From: Spirochaetota bacterium
GTDB taxonomy: Bacteria > Spirochaetota > B62-G9 > DRHN01
Assembly: GCA_016934265.1 (NCBI GenBank)
Contig: JAFGTF010000101.1
Location: 1 to 39,813, forward strand
DNA length: 39,813 nucleotides
Direction: 5' to 3'
In this document: positions 1-8,846 of the stretch, in pieces
How positions within the stretch are numbered: position 1 is the first letter of the stretch
Layout of the letters: each line of letters opens with the position of its first letter
Program-made: the position numbers and the translations under genes
The notes under the pieces: model-generated
Databases searched by the model: none
The model's input: only the letters and a program-made list of their open reading frames with translations
What the model was told of the DNA's origin: nothing

Positions 1-35
1 AACCCCCCGTTTTCCTCCTTTTCGGGGGGTCTTTT
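1..35 (+). terminator. Rho-independent terminator at the window edge
   Basis: An 8-bp perfect stem (ACCCCCCG at 2-9 with CGGGGGGT at 23-30) encloses a 13-nt loop and is followed by CTTTT. It most likely ends a transcript entering from the left; the upstream gene is outside the window. Confidence 0.7.
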
Positions 36-113
36 AATCCTCGCGGCAGTAATCCCCGCCGCTTTTCCCCTGTAATAATCCCCCCTTCCTACCGAAGATA
101 GTGATATATGACA

Positions 114-142
114 TTGTGAACCGGTGTCTTATGTGCTATATT
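114..142 (+). promoter_or_regulatory. Sigma-70-type promoter of the lipoprotein gene
   Basis: TTGTGA (114-119), a 17-nt spacer and TATATT (137-142). Transcription would begin near 149, giving a leader of about 80 nt before the ATG at 228. A second TATAAT (181-186 region) lacks a good -35 box. Confidence 0.45.
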
Positions 143-227
143 CTATTAGAAGTTATTATACGAGCCGGGACCGGAGCGGTATAATGTCCGGCTACTGTCT
201 ATGGGGTATACCCCCGAGGTGAAAACC

Positions 228-1076
228 ATGAAGACGAAACAAACCCTCATTATCGTCACCGGGATCGCGATACTTGTTTCTTTTGCCGCATGCAGACCGA
301 TAAACCTCTTCAGCCCGTTCGTCGATCCTTCGACCATGGGTAACGACGCCAAGATGGACGCAGGATACAATGCGATCGCGAGCGGTGATTACCAGACCGC
401 AATATCTTACTTCACGTCCGTCATAAACAGCGGCACGAGCGGGGACGAGCTCACCGACGCGTACGAAGGCCGTGCGTCCGCATACATGCAGGAGGCGTCG
501 CCGTATATCGACGATGTCGCTGCGGATATATTGAACGGCGATATCGAGGCGGACAACCAGGGAGAGATCATCCACCAGGTCGTGCAGGATGGAGACTATG
601 TAAGCTTCTACGACAACATCGACAACGCAGCGGACGACTACAACAGCGCCATCGATAACACCCCGGGCGACGTGGACCCCGGTATCCTCTTCGAGGCGTA
701 CCAGGCGAACATGATGGCTGCGACCGGAGTCGGGTCGCAGACAATCGCATTCTACTGGGACGAAGGAGTCACCTATCCCGGCGTCACCAATGCGGAGCTC
801 GACGCGATAGCTGACGAGACGAGCGGCTACACATACCACATCGGGACGTGGAGCGACTCGACGCCCGCGAACAACGGCCTGTACCAGTTTGTAAGGACGG
901 ACGGAACCGCAAAACCTTCGATGATGAACTACCTCACAAATGCGTTCGAGGCGCTCGACATCCTCGAATCGGACCCGCCGACGGGGATGACTGCGTCTGA
1001 CATCACGGACATGAAGACCGGGATACTCGAGTGGGCGGTTTACGGGCTGGATGATACATCGCTGGGTACTCCGTAG
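228..1076 (+). CDS. Lipoprotein with a TPR-like helical region
   Basis: A 282-residue secreted protein. The start at 228 is chosen over an upstream in-frame ATG at 201 because GAGGT precedes it and it begins a clean signal peptide. Residues 1-21 are basic then hydrophobic and end in a lipobox (SFAAC), with Cys22 as the lipidation site. Residues around 45-90 (AGYNAIASGDYQTAISYFTSVI) look like a tetratricopeptide-type helix pair. The rest is acidic and Ala/Asp/Thr-rich without a domain I recognise. It is probably anchored in a membrane facing the periplasm. The next gene downstream encodes an outer-membrane barrel, so an accessory envelope role is plausible but unproven. Specific function unknown. 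Confidence 0.75.
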   Translation: MKTKQTLIIVTGIAILVSFAACRPINLFSPFVDPSTMGNDAKMDAGYNAIASGDYQTAISYFTSVINSGTSGDELTDAYEGRASAYMQEASPYIDDVAADILNGDIEADNQGEIIHQVVQDGDYVSFYDNIDNAADDYNSAIDNTPGDVDPGILFEAYQANMMAATGVGSQTIAFYWDEGVTYPGVTNAELDAIADETSGYTYHIGTWSDSTPANNGLYQFVRTDGTAKPSMMNYLTNAFEALDILESDPPTGMTASDITDMKTGILEWAVYGLDDTSLGTP

Positions 1077-1271
1077 GAGTGGATTTGACGAGAACCCCCA
1101 AGCCATTGTGAAGAAACACCCGTGGCACCTATTTCCGCCGGAACCGACGAAGGAATGCCTGTATTTCGTGAGGAATGTCCGCCGTGTAAAAAAAAGAGGT
1201 TTTTCATCCGGGTAATGATCGGGCGTCAATGTACCGATATTTACTATGATACTCTTCCGGAAAGGAACCGT

Positions 1272-2408
1272 ATGAGGAAAGCCGGGATAATAAAACTGTT
1301 GGCTACGAGTATAATAACGGCGGTGCTTTTTTTCATAGCCGGTGCGACATACGCCCTCGATGCCACGGAGCCTCAGGCGATGCCGGTACCGCCGATGGTG
1401 CGGGCCATGGGAGGAGCCTTTACCGCCGTGGCTAACGACGAGAACGCCGTGTTCTACAATCCCGCCGGATACGGTCTCGTGAAAAACGATATCATATCCG
1501 TTTTTTCTCTCGGTATGAGGATGAACATAGACGAGCCCGCACTGAACCTTTTGGGGGCCGCATTCTCCGGAGTCGATCTCTCGAATCCGGACAACATGAA
1601 CGACTACCTTTCAAACGTAACGCTCGCAATCGGTGCGGCCGGACCCGTTTATCTCGGAAGGGTGGGTAATAATTTCGGATTCGCGTTTTACGATAACCTC
1701 TCGTTCACGTTGAAATCGAAACCCGGCGCCCTGATGCCGAAGGCGAACCTTACCGTATACAGCGACATCGGATTCGCCGGCGGCTACGGCCTCGAACTTC
1801 CTTTTGTGAAAAACCTCTTTGCGGGTGTTAACCTCAAGGTCCTCATGAGAATAAAGGCAGAGACGGAAGGCACCGCCCTCGCCGTCTTAGATGCGCTCGA
1901 AGACACCTCCTCGCTTCCTGTGGCGAAAGCGGTCGGCTTCGGCGCCGACTTGGGGCTGCTATACAGGCCGGTTCAGATCCTGTCCTTCGGGCTCTGCGCG
2001 AAGGACTTCTTCGGCACCTACTTCTCCTCGTGGGAAACCATGTCCCAGTCCACGGTGCAGTTCGATGACAGCTATATTAAACCGACGATCGCGTTCGGCC
2101 TCGCGGTCTATCCGCTCGCAGGGCCGAACGAGCCGAAGAACTTCAAGAATTTCGTCATCGCCATCGATTACTCCGATCTGCTCGACTACTCTTCGGTGTT
2201 CTCCAACATCAAGTTCGGCGTCGGCTTCAAAACACTCGACCTGATCGAGGTCAGGGCGGGAATCGACGGCGGCTACATAACCGGCGGTGTCGGGTTTGAC
2301 TTCAAGGTATTCCATGTAAACGTAGTGTATTACGTCGACGAGCTCGGTGCGTACCCCGGCGCAAACCCGGCGCAGAACGTCATGCTCAACCTCGCGTTCA
2401 GATGGTAG
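1272..2408 (+). CDS. OmpP1/FadL-like (PorV/UPF0164-type) outer-membrane protein
   Basis: The start at 1272 is preceded by AAAGGA and gives a signal peptide of about 28 residues (hydrophobic core LLATSIITAVLFFIAGATYA). An upstream extension to 1122 is possible but has no secretion signal at its N-terminus. Just after cleavage lies RAMGGAFTAV followed by ENAVFYNPAGYG, the N-terminal signature of FadL/OmpP1-like and UPF0164 barrels. The remaining 330 or so residues alternate in the amphipathic manner of transmembrane strands and end in the aromatic LAFRW expected for BAM-dependent insertion. A role in passage of hydrophobic compounds is known for FadL, but these spirochaete-type members are mostly uncharacterised. 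It lies 195 nt after the lipoprotein gene and is convergent with guaB. Confidence 0.8.
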   Translation: MRKAGIIKLLATSIITAVLFFIAGATYALDATEPQAMPVPPMVRAMGGAFTAVANDENAVFYNPAGYGLVKNDIISVFSLGMRMNIDEPALNLLGAAFSGVDLSNPDNMNDYLSNVTLAIGAAGPVYLGRVGNNFGFAFYDNLSFTLKSKPGALMPKANLTVYSDIGFAGGYGLELPFVKNLFAGVNLKVLMRIKAETEGTALAVLDALEDTSSLPVAKAVGFGADLGLLYRPVQILSFGLCAKDFFGTYFSSWETMSQSTVQFDDSYIKPTIAFGLAVYPLAGPNEPKNFKNFVIAIDYSDLLDYSSVFSNIKFGVGFKTLDLIEVRAGIDGGYITGGVGFDFKVFHVNVVYYVDELGAYPGANPAQNVMLNLAFRW

Positions 2409-2594
2409 TATTGCGGAAACCGGACTTCGGCTGACGCCGTCGACCCTTGCAGCGACGGGCGGACACTCAAAGACTCTTCAGGCACGATCCTCACGGCCCT
2501 GCCGTGCCCCCGGCAGAATTAATCGATCTATCGAAGCAGAAGAGAATTGAAAAACCGCATTTCCAACAGTTGACGCCCTCGCGGGCCCGTTACC

Positions 2595-4052
2595 CTACTC
2601 GAACTCAGGCGGCATGTAATTCGGCGGCTCCTTCGTAATCTGCACGTCGTGCACATGGCTCTCCCTCGACGATGAGAAGGAGATTCTGACGAACTTCGCC
2701 TTCTTCCGGAGCTCGGGTATCGTCTCCGCGCCCACGTACCCCATTCCGGCCCTGAGGCCGCCGATAAACTGAAACACGATATCGCGAACGCTTCCCTTGT
2801 ACGGCACGAGACCCTCTACTCCTTCGGGAACGAACTTTTCTCTTCCTTCCTGCCCATAGCGGTCCGCCGACCCCCGTTTCATCGCCCCCTCAGAGCCCAT
2901 ACCCCTGTACTCCTTGAACGACCGCCCCTGATATATAACCTTCTCCCCCGGGCTCTCGTCCGTTCCCGCAAAGATGCTTCCTATCATCACCGCGTCCGCT
3001 CCCGACGCGAGAGCTTTTACTATGTCTCCCGAGTACCGGATCCCCCCGTCCGCTATAAGCGGAATCCCCTGCTTCTTCGTCACCCCATAACAGTCGACGA
3101 CCGCCGTCAGCTGTGGAACGCCGACGCCGGAGATTATCCGCGTCGTGCAGATCGACCCGGGACCTACCCCGACCTTGATTATATCTGAACCGGCCTCGAT
3201 GAGGGCCTCTGCCCCCTCTTTCGTCGCAACGTTACCGGCGACGATACAGACATTAGGATACCGTTTTCGAAGAGCCTTCACCGTCTCGATGACCCGCTTC
3301 GTGTGGCCGTGCGCGGTATCTACGACGATCGCGTCGCAGTTCACCGCCATAAGGGCGTCCGCCCGTTCGTGGAGATCGCCGCCCGGCCCAACCGCGGCGG
3401 CACAAACGAGCCTCTTTTTCTCGTCAAGAGTGGAATTGGGAAACTGGATCGCCTTCTGGATATCCTTTATCGTAATCAGCCCCACGAGCCGTTTGTCCTT
3501 GTCCACGATGGGGAGCTTTTCGATCTTGTAGCGTTGCAGTATCTTCTTCGCTTCATCGAGCGTCGTGCCGGCCGGCGCGGTGATCAGGTTTTCCTTCGTC
3601 ATAAGACGCTCGACCGGCTGATCGAAGTCTTCGATGAACCTGAGATCGCGGTTGGTAAGGATTCCTATGAGCTTCTCGTTCCGGGTTATCGGAATACCCG
3701 AGATCCGGAAATTGCTCATGATCTCCATCGCCTCCTTGAGCGGCGCAGAGGGACCGAGAGTGACCGGATCGATGATCATCCCGCTTTGGCTTCGCTTTAC
3801 CTTTTCCACCTCCCTTGCCTGCTGCTCGATGGAAAGATTTCTGTGTATAACGCTCATACCTCCCTCGCGGGCGAGCGCGATGGCCATCCTGTACTCGGAA
3901 ACCGTGTCCATCGCAGCGGAGATGATCGGTATGTTGAGTCTGAGTGACTTGAGCGACGAATGCAGGCGTACTTCCGCGGGCGAGACCGAAGAGTAACGAG
4001 GTTTGAGCAGGACGTCGTCGAATGTAATACCCTGACCGGACTCCATTGTCAT
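2595..4052 (-). CDS. guaB: IMP dehydrogenase
   Basis: Oxidises IMP to XMP with NAD+, the committed step to GMP. The 485-residue length is normal for the bacterial enzyme. It has the N-terminal barrel signature ([12 protein letters not shown]), a Bateman module of two CBS domains at about residues 90-205, then the second part of the barrel. The catalytic loop GSICTTR places the nucleophile at Cys302; [13 protein letters not shown] and YRGMGS form the IMP phosphate site, and RYGQ near 399 is the mobile-flap Arg-Tyr. The start has GGAG 9-10 nt upstream. It is a single gene convergent with the outer-membrane protein gene; guaA is not adjacent. Confidence 0.97.
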   Translation of the reverse strand: MTMESGQGITFDDVLLKPRYSSVSPAEVRLHSSLKSLRLNIPIISAAMDTVSEYRMAIALAREGGMSVIHRNLSIEQQAREVEKVKRSQSGMIIDPVTLGPSAPLKEAMEIMSNFRISGIPITRNEKLIGILTNRDLRFIEDFDQPVERLMTKENLITAPAGTTLDEAKKILQRYKIEKLPIVDKDKRLVGLITIKDIQKAIQFPNSTLDEKKRLVCAAAVGPGGDLHERADALMAVNCDAIVVDTAHGHTKRVIETVKALRKRYPNVCIVAGNVATKEGAEALIEAGSDIIKVGVGPGSICTTRIISGVGVPQLTAVVDCYGVTKKQGIPLIADGGIRYSGDIVKALASGADAVMIGSIFAGTDESPGEKVIYQGRSFKEYRGMGSEGAMKRGSADRYGQEGREKFVPEGVEGLVPYKGSVRDIVFQFIGGLRAGMGYVGAETIPELRKKAKFVRISFSSSRESHVHDVQITKEPPNYMPPEFE

Positions 4053-4093
4053 TGTGGGAAGCTCCTTGTAAAGATATGGATTCTCTTGTCAAG

Positions 4094-4123
4094 ATAATAC
4101 TACTCCGCGCTGTTTCGAGTCAA
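4094..4123 (-). promoter_or_regulatory. Promoter of guaB
   Basis: Reading on the minus strand: TTGACT (4123-4118), an 18-nt spacer and TATTAT (4099-4094). The start of transcription is predicted near 4087, about 35 nt upstream of the guaB ATG. Confidence 0.55.
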
Positions 4124-4179
4124 TTCAAGAAACTGCGGTATTATGACGAATAGATAATAGACGAATATCGGGATCTTAC

Positions 4180-4809
4180 ATGATCGGTTCGCGTATGCAT
4201 ATACAAAGAATCACGGCCGTGCTTTTACTTATTGTGTTCCTCATACTTTCACCCGCCGCCGTACAGGCGAGAAGGCTGTTCTATGCGGAGGAGTTCTACC
4301 TCTATGTGATGAACCTCTACCCGGTAAACGGTTCTCTGGAACGAAACATACGGTTTATGCAGTGGGCGCTTGCCGCTCCGTTCGACAATCCCGTGAACAG
4401 TCTCGCGAAAATCGAGAGCGAAAACGACTGGGCACGGTACAAGGTGCTGTTCAGGCTCCACGTCAACCTGCTTATCATCGACAGCTATCTGCAGCTCGGA
4501 AAACGGTTCGACAAGGAGCATCTCTACTTTTTCAACCTGTGGTACGCCGAAAATCTCGCCGAGAGTTTCACCGTCGCCCGGTACTGTTATGAGACCGCGC
4601 TCATCTACTGGAACGAGGCCGAGCGCCAGGCGGACGCCGCAGGCGCGCTTCACGGACGGATAGATATGGACGACTGGGAGGACGACCTCTTCCTTATTCA
4701 GGAGGGGACGCTCGATTACGAAACGATCATCTCAGAGCACCTCGGGCGGCTGGATTCCAAGATCAGGAGGGTGGAAGACTACCTCCGTACCGCCGGTACC
4801 GGCTCCTGA
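4180..4809 (+). CDS. Secreted conserved protein of spirochaete type, function unknown
   Basis: A 209-residue protein with a signal peptide (hydrophobic ITAVLLLIVFLILSPAAVQA, cleavage near residue 30). The mature part is all-helical and rich in Tyr, Phe and Leu, with RLFYAEEFYLYVMNLYP, MQWALAAPFDNPVNSLAKI and WEDDLFLIQEGTLDYETII as recognisable blocks. From memory this matches a periplasmic protein family restricted to spirochaetes; no biochemical role is known to me. Two in-frame ATGs (4180 and 4195) are possible; neither has a strong ribosome site, and the first is used. It stands alone between guaB (divergent) and the radical SAM gene 60 nt downstream. Confidence 0.75.
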   Translation: MIGSRMHIQRITAVLLLIVFLILSPAAVQARRLFYAEEFYLYVMNLYPVNGSLERNIRFMQWALAAPFDNPVNSLAKIESENDWARYKVLFRLHVNLLIIDSYLQLGKRFDKEHLYFFNLWYAENLAESFTVARYCYETALIYWNEAERQADAAGALHGRIDMDDWEDDLFLIQEGTLDYETIISEHLGRLDSKIRRVEDYLRTAGTGS

Positions 4810-4869
4810 CGGGTGTTACGCCGATAATTTGAATATCCTCGAGCCTTCACCTTCTATATATTACTTCTT

Positions 4870-5775
4870 GTGACCGGAAAACGTTCCCCTACGCCGGACG
4901 AGCTCGCAGAGGCCTGTCTGAGGCTCGATCGCATGCTCGATTCCTGCACGATCTGTCCGTTCAGATGCGGCGTCGACCGCCGCAACGGCAAAGACGGGAA
5001 ATGCGGGGCAGGCCGCCTTCCGGAGGTGGCGAGCGTTACCCTCCATCACGGCGAGGAACCGCCTATCTCGGGGAGCAGAGGAAGCGGGACGATCTTCTTT
5101 TCTCACTGCCCCCTGCACTGCATCTTCTGTCAGAACTACCCCATCAGCCAGCTCGGAAACGGAAATGAGTACACAATCGAAAAACTCGCCGGCGCGATGC
5201 TCGATCTCCAGCGAAAGGGTGCGCATAACATCAATCTCGTCACCCCTACCCATTACGCCCCCCAGATAGCGGCTTCGCTTTTGATCGCCAAAGACTCAGG
5301 GCTCGATGTTCCCGTGGTATACAACACTTCCGGATACGAGACGGTCGAAACCCTCCGTCTGCTCGAAGGGTTCGTGGACGTCTACCTTACTGACATGAAG
5401 TACGGATCGGATGCGAACGCGCTTCGCTATTCCGGCGCCCCCGGCTATGTGGAGAGAAACATCGAGGCCGTCCGCGAAATGTTCCGTCAAACCGGTACGC
5501 TCGAAGTCGACGGCGAGGGTATTGCGATAAAGGGGACCGTCGTAAGGCACCTCGTCCTCCCGCACGAAATCGCCGGGACCCGGGAGGTGCTCCGCCGCCT
5601 TGCGTCGCTGTCGAAACAGATCCCCGTAAGCCTCATGGCACAGTACTTCCCCGCACACCTGGCAACAGGAAAAGAGCACGTCGGCAGGAAGGTAACGAGA
5701 GAGGAATACAAAGAGGCAGTCGATCTTCTTTGGGAGTACGGCTTCACGAACGGCTGGACGCAAGAGAAAGGATAA
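4870..5775 (+). CDS. PflX-type radical SAM protein
   Basis: A 301-residue protein of the COG1313 (PflX, pyruvate-formate-lyase-activase-related) group. The radical SAM cluster is HCPLHCIFCQ with Cys80, Cys84 and Cys87. An N-terminal cysteine block (CTICPFRCGV and GKCGAG; Cys26, 29, 33, 45) is characteristic of the family and may hold a second metal site. AQYFPAH near the C-terminus is another family block. The true substrate of PflX proteins is not established. The start is taken as GTG at 4870 because no ATG occurs before the conserved cysteine block; no good ribosome site is visible, so the N-terminus is uncertain. It is convergent with lpxD. Confidence 0.85.
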   Translation: MTGKRSPTPDELAEACLRLDRMLDSCTICPFRCGVDRRNGKDGKCGAGRLPEVASVTLHHGEEPPISGSRGSGTIFFSHCPLHCIFCQNYPISQLGNGNEYTIEKLAGAMLDLQRKGAHNINLVTPTHYAPQIAASLLIAKDSGLDVPVVYNTSGYETVETLRLLEGFVDVYLTDMKYGSDANALRYSGAPGYVERNIEAVREMFRQTGTLEVDGEGIAIKGTVVRHLVLPHEIAGTREVLRRLASLSKQIPVSLMAQYFPAHLATGKEHVGRKVTREEYKEAVDLLWEYGFTNGWTQEKG

Positions 5776-5803
5776 AGCCTTTATCCATGCGTGACGAGGC
5801 TTT
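5774..5803. terminator. Possible bidirectional terminator between convergent genes
   Basis: AAAGCCT (5774-5780) pairs with AGGCTTT (5797-5803) around a 16-nt loop, overlapping the stop of the radical SAM gene and abutting the end of lpxD. The T tract is short in both directions, so this is a weak call. Confidence 0.3.
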
Positions 5804-6832
5804 TCAGGTATCGTTTCCGAGCTTTTTCTTTATCTTCTGAATATCGGAGTTGAGCTCGGGTAATTTCTGCGCCAACGCCCAGCTCTTTAGCTGTTTCTGG
5901 TAGGAGGTGGCCGGGTATCCGAGCAGCTTCTCCCCCCTTTTTACCCGCTTCGTCATCACCCCGGACTTAGCCCCCACGAGAACATCGTCCTCGATGACGA
6001 TATGATCCGCCAGCCCCACCTGGCCCGCGAGCACCACGTTGTCCCCGATCGAAACGCTCCCGGAAACCCCGCAGAGCGCACACACGATAGAGTCTTTGCC
6101 TATCACCACATTATGGGCAATCTGGACGAGGTTGTCGATCTTCGTGTTCTCCCCGATTTTCGTATACCCTATGGTCGCACTGTCTATCGTCGTATTCGCT
6201 CCGATCTCCACATTGTCCTCTATGAGCACCCCCCCTATCTGCGGCACCTTCCGATTCGAGCCGTGTATCCTTGAGTAGCTGAAACCGTCGCTGCCGATCA
6301 CCACTCCCGAATGCACGATGACGTCGTTCCCCATCACGGTATTCGGATAGATCGTTACGTTGGGGTATATGAGACAGTTTTTGCCGATCGTGCAGTCGGG
6401 CCCTATCACGCTGCCCGCACCCACGGACGTTCCCTCCCCTATCCTGGTCCGTGCGCCGATCGTCACGAAGCGGTCTATGGCTGCGCTCTCTGAAACCTCG
6501 GCGCCGGGATCGACCGAGGCGAGGCTTGAGATCCCTTCCTTAGCCCGCCACTTCTTGTGGAACATCTCCAAGAGAGCGATGAAGGCTTCCTCCTGCCTCT
6601 CCTTCTGAATGACGACGAATTCGTACCCCGCGACGGGGTTCGGCTCGAAATCGACGACCACGCAGAGAGGCTTCACCGATTTCTCCATCTCGTCGTACCA
6701 CTTCTTTTTCTTGATAAAGACCACGGATCCCGGTATGAGTTCTTCCGGCGTACAGATCGACTTCACCTTCGACTCCGCATCCCCTTTAACCGAGCCGCCT
6801 AGCTTATCTGCAATCTCTCCAACGGTATACAT
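5804..6832 (-). CDS. lpxD: UDP-3-O-acylglucosamine N-acyltransferase
   Basis: Third step of lipid A synthesis: transfers a hydroxyacyl chain from acyl-ACP to UDP-3-O-acyl-glucosamine. The 342 residues have the usual layout: an N-terminal uridine-binding domain (1-100), a left-handed beta-helix of hexapeptide repeats (about 105-310) and a helical C-terminal tail. The catalytic histidine is His240 in [16 protein letters not shown] ribosome site precedes the ATG. It is the last gene of a minus-strand run with the GpsA-like gene (41-nt gap) and the flavin reductase. lpxA, lpxC and fabZ are not adjacent. Its presence implies an LPS-containing outer membrane, which excludes lineages such as Borrelia and Treponema pallidum. 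Confidence 0.95.
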   Translation of the reverse strand: MYTVGEIADKLGGSVKGDAESKVKSICTPEELIPGSVVFIKKKKWYDEMEKSVKPLCVVVDFEPNPVAGYEFVVIQKERQEEAFIALLEMFHKKWRAKEGISSLASVDPGAEVSESAAIDRFVTIGARTRIGEGTSVGAGSVIGPDCTIGKNCLIYPNVTIYPNTVMGNDVIVHSGVVIGSDGFSYSRIHGSNRKVPQIGGVLIEDNVEIGANTTIDSATIGYTKIGENTKIDNLVQIAHNVVIGKDSIVCALCGVSGSVSIGDNVVLAGQVGLADHIVIEDDVLVGAKSGVMTKRVKRGEKLLGYPATSYQKQLKSWALAQKLPELNSDIQKIKKKLGNDT

Positions 6833-6873
6833 CGCTCCTCCGAGTCATGCCCTCTTATCCGTTTCGCATATCG

Positions 6874-7977
6874 TCAACGGGTCTCACCGTACTCCTCCAT
6901 AAAGGAATATATCGCTTCCTGCGGGTTTTTCCCAAGGATTATCACTTCGTGCAGCGTGTAGAGAAGCGGGAGCGCGGCCTTTTCCCCTCCGATCGATTGC
7001 CACCAGAGCACACCCTTTTCGAGCGCATCGTACCCTTCGGCGAGACGGCCCGCGCGAAGCATCCTTACAAAACACTCTCCCGGCTCCCCGCCCGCACCGA
7101 CGAGCTCGCCGAACTCCCTGTTTCTTCCCGACCTGCCGGTAACGTAAAGATCGCCGGTCCCGCCCAGTCCGAACACACAAGACGTGTCTCCCCCCGCCTT
7201 CCGTACGATAACGGAGATCTCATTGATTCCCTGAGTGAACAGGAGCGCACTGGCGTTGTGGTACTCGTCCTCCCTCCTTTTTTTGAATATACCGTCACAT
7301 ATCCCGATCCCCATCGCGTACACGTTCTTGAACGCGGCGCAGATCTCGACGCTCTCAACTCCTTGAAACGGAACGACCCGGTAGTAGGGCGTACGAAAAC
7401 GCAGCGCGGTATCCATTACCGCTTCCCGCTCAACCCCATACAGGCTCGCGGAGGGGATTCCTCTCGAGAGCTCGACCGCCTTGACCGGCCCCCCGACAGA
7501 GACCCAGTCCAACACCGGTTCACCGACCGGTCGATCGGCGAATCGTTCCTCAAGCCTTTTTTTCGCCCATTCGCTCGTCCTCATCACACGTCCCTTCATT
7601 TCCACGAATCCCTTGGTGAGACAAAAAACGGTACGCGGTCCGTCGACACGCTCGAAAAGGTGCTCTATGAGCAGCTCGAAGACTGGAATAAAACCCTCGC
7701 TCGAAACCGCGATGAAGATATACTGCGCCCCCGACACCGCCTCCTTCAATCGATCGGAGTGCAGCGGGGTGACGCCGTCTCGAAGCGGCCGCCCGAGCTT
7801 CGGGTGTATGCCGGCTTTTACCGCGTCTATTATATCGTCGTCGAGCCAGGTTCCCCATAAACGCACCTCGTGTCCGCTGTCGTAAAGAGGAAAGGTGACG
7901 GCGCTTCCCATGTATCCGGCCCCTAAGACCGCCGCCTTTTTTATATCGCCGATTTTTATCGTCCTTTTTTTATTCAC
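6874..7977 (-). CDS. GpsA-like NAD(P)H-dependent glycerol-3-phosphate dehydrogenase
   Basis: Likely reduces dihydroxyacetone phosphate to glycerol-3-phosphate for phospholipids. The Rossmann motif is VLGAGYMGSAV, followed by IFIAVSSEGF and the catalytic-lysine block AAFKNVYAMGIGICDG; GLGGTGDLYVT is the usual C-terminal segment. At 367 residues it is about 30 longer than classical GpsA, with an insertion near WLDDDIIDAVKAGIHPKLG and a less conserved phosphate loop. The start is GTG at 7977, overlapping the TGA of the flavin reductase in a GTGA junction with AGGA upstream; an ATG at 8022 would force a 49-nt overlap. The overlap suggests translational coupling. A related sugar-phosphate dehydrogenase activity cannot be excluded. 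Confidence 0.8.
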   Translation of the reverse strand: MNKKRTIKIGDIKKAAVLGAGYMGSAVTFPLYDSGHEVRLWGTWLDDDIIDAVKAGIHPKLGRPLRDGVTPLHSDRLKEAVSGAQYIFIAVSSEGFIPVFELLIEHLFERVDGPRTVFCLTKGFVEMKGRVMRTSEWAKKRLEERFADRPVGEPVLDWVSVGGPVKAVELSRGIPSASLYGVEREAVMDTALRFRTPYYRVVPFQGVESVEICAAFKNVYAMGIGICDGIFKKRREDEYHNASALLFTQGINEISVIVRKAGGDTSCVFGLGGTGDLYVTGRSGRNREFGELVGAGGEPGECFVRMLRAGRLAEGYDALEKGVLWWQSIGGEKAALPLLYTLHEVIILGKNPQEAIYSFMEEYGETR

Positions 7978-8552
7978 TCTTTTTTCCTGCACTGAAGAAG
8001 GGCTGCGATGTTCTTCATGCACTTTTTCACCGTCTGCACGGCCTCCTCGTCACAGAGCACCTCTCCCGGGTTTTTCCCGAACGCAACGTTCCAGTAGGAA
8101 GACCCGACGACGGTCATGTCGCTTATCGTATAAAAAAACACAAGCTGCGCATAGGTGAAATTCTGTCCCGCGCGACGTGCGACAACGACGGGTGCGCCGA
8201 TCTTGCCGCTTAGGGGATTACCGTTGTTCCGCGCCACGTAGCCTGCACGGTGAAGGAGGCTCGTGGTCTGTGAGGTAGCACAACCGAAATATACCGGCGT
8301 ACCGACGACGATTGCGTCCGCATTCAACATTTTGCCGAATATCTCGTGAAAATCGTCTTCCTTTATGGCGCAGCTCATGTCCCTCGTTTTCTTGCATGTC
8401 AGACAGCCGATGCACGGATGTACCGTCGCGTCGCTCAACAGCACGAGCTCCGTATCTATCCCCTCCATTAAAAGAGTCTCTTGTGCGATCTCGAGGATTT
8501 TTTGCGTGTTTCCGTTTTTCCTGGGGCTGCCGCACACAAGTACCGCCTTCAT
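7974..8552 (-). CDS. Flavodoxin-fold NAD(P)H:FMN reductase
   Basis: A 192-residue protein of the NADPH-dependent FMN reductase / iron-sulfur flavoprotein group. The FMN phosphate loop is GSPRKNGNTQK, and HPCIGCLTCKK with a further DMSCAIKEDD is the cysteine segment typical of these enzymes; VVGTPVYFGCATSQ is the second flavin contact. The start at 8552 (MKAVLVCGSPRKNG) has AAGGTGG upstream; an in-frame extension to 8636 adds a basic, unconserved leader. First gene of the minus-strand group with the GpsA-like gene and lpxD. It probably provides reduced flavin or electron transfer in an anaerobe; the physiological partner is unknown. Confidence 0.85.
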   Translation of the reverse strand: MKAVLVCGSPRKNGNTQKILEIAQETLLMEGIDTELVLLSDATVHPCIGCLTCKKTRDMSCAIKEDDFHEIFGKMLNADAIVVGTPVYFGCATSQTTSLLHRAGYVARNNGNPLSGKIGAPVVVARRAGQNFTYAQLVFFYTISDMTVVGSSYWNVAFGKNPGEVLCDEEAVQTVKKCMKNIAALLQCRKKE

Positions 8553-8664
8553 ACGTGCCACCTTGTGCCGTCTTTTTTTTCTAAAGTAACATAAAACCTC
8601 ATCGGAGTAACGCTTTTTCGATACCGAAGCCGGCACGGCGACATACGCCGTACCGGCCGAAGCG

Positions 8665-8699
8665 TGTCATTTTAATACGGAGTAATGGTAATAATGACA
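8665..8699. promoter_or_regulatory. Inverted repeat in the flavin reductase / hsp20 divergent region
   Basis: TGTCATT (8665-8671) and AATGACA (8693-8699) form perfect 7-bp arms around 21 nt of AT-rich sequence. The region also contains TTATTATGATAC. It could be an operator or chance; the 294-nt gap between the two divergent genes contains no other gene. Confidence 0.25.
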
Positions 8700-8790
8700 T
8701 GGTGTGTTATTATGATACATTTGTGAGCCGGAACACCCGCCCCTGGTTTGGTAACTTCTTCTATATCAAGAAATTAAAATGGATATAAAT

Positions 8791-8807
8791 CTGGCACGCT
8801 TTATGCA
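8791..8807 (+). promoter_or_regulatory. Sigma-54-like promoter of hsp20
   Basis: CTGGCACGCTTTATGCA fits the -24/-12 consensus (TGGCACG, N4, TTGCA) with the invariant GG and GC at the correct 10-nt separation; the deviations are a C at the purine position and ATGCA for TTGCA. Transcription would start near 8818, about 29 nt before the ATG and just upstream of AGGAGGT (8834-8840). No convincing sigma-70 pair overlaps it. Confidence 0.55.
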
Positions 8808-8846
8808 GTATTATAGGTGAAAGAAGAATCTCAAGGAGGTAAAAAG

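Noticed and set aside
192-1229. 345-residue minus-strand frame opposite the lipoprotein gene
   Set aside because: Arg/Val-rich, no domain, no ribosome site and fully antisense to a gene with a lipobox; it is a shadow of codon bias.
6847-7860. 337-residue plus-strand frame opposite the GpsA-like gene
   Set aside because: Composition dominated by Arg and Pro, no motif, antisense to a real gene.
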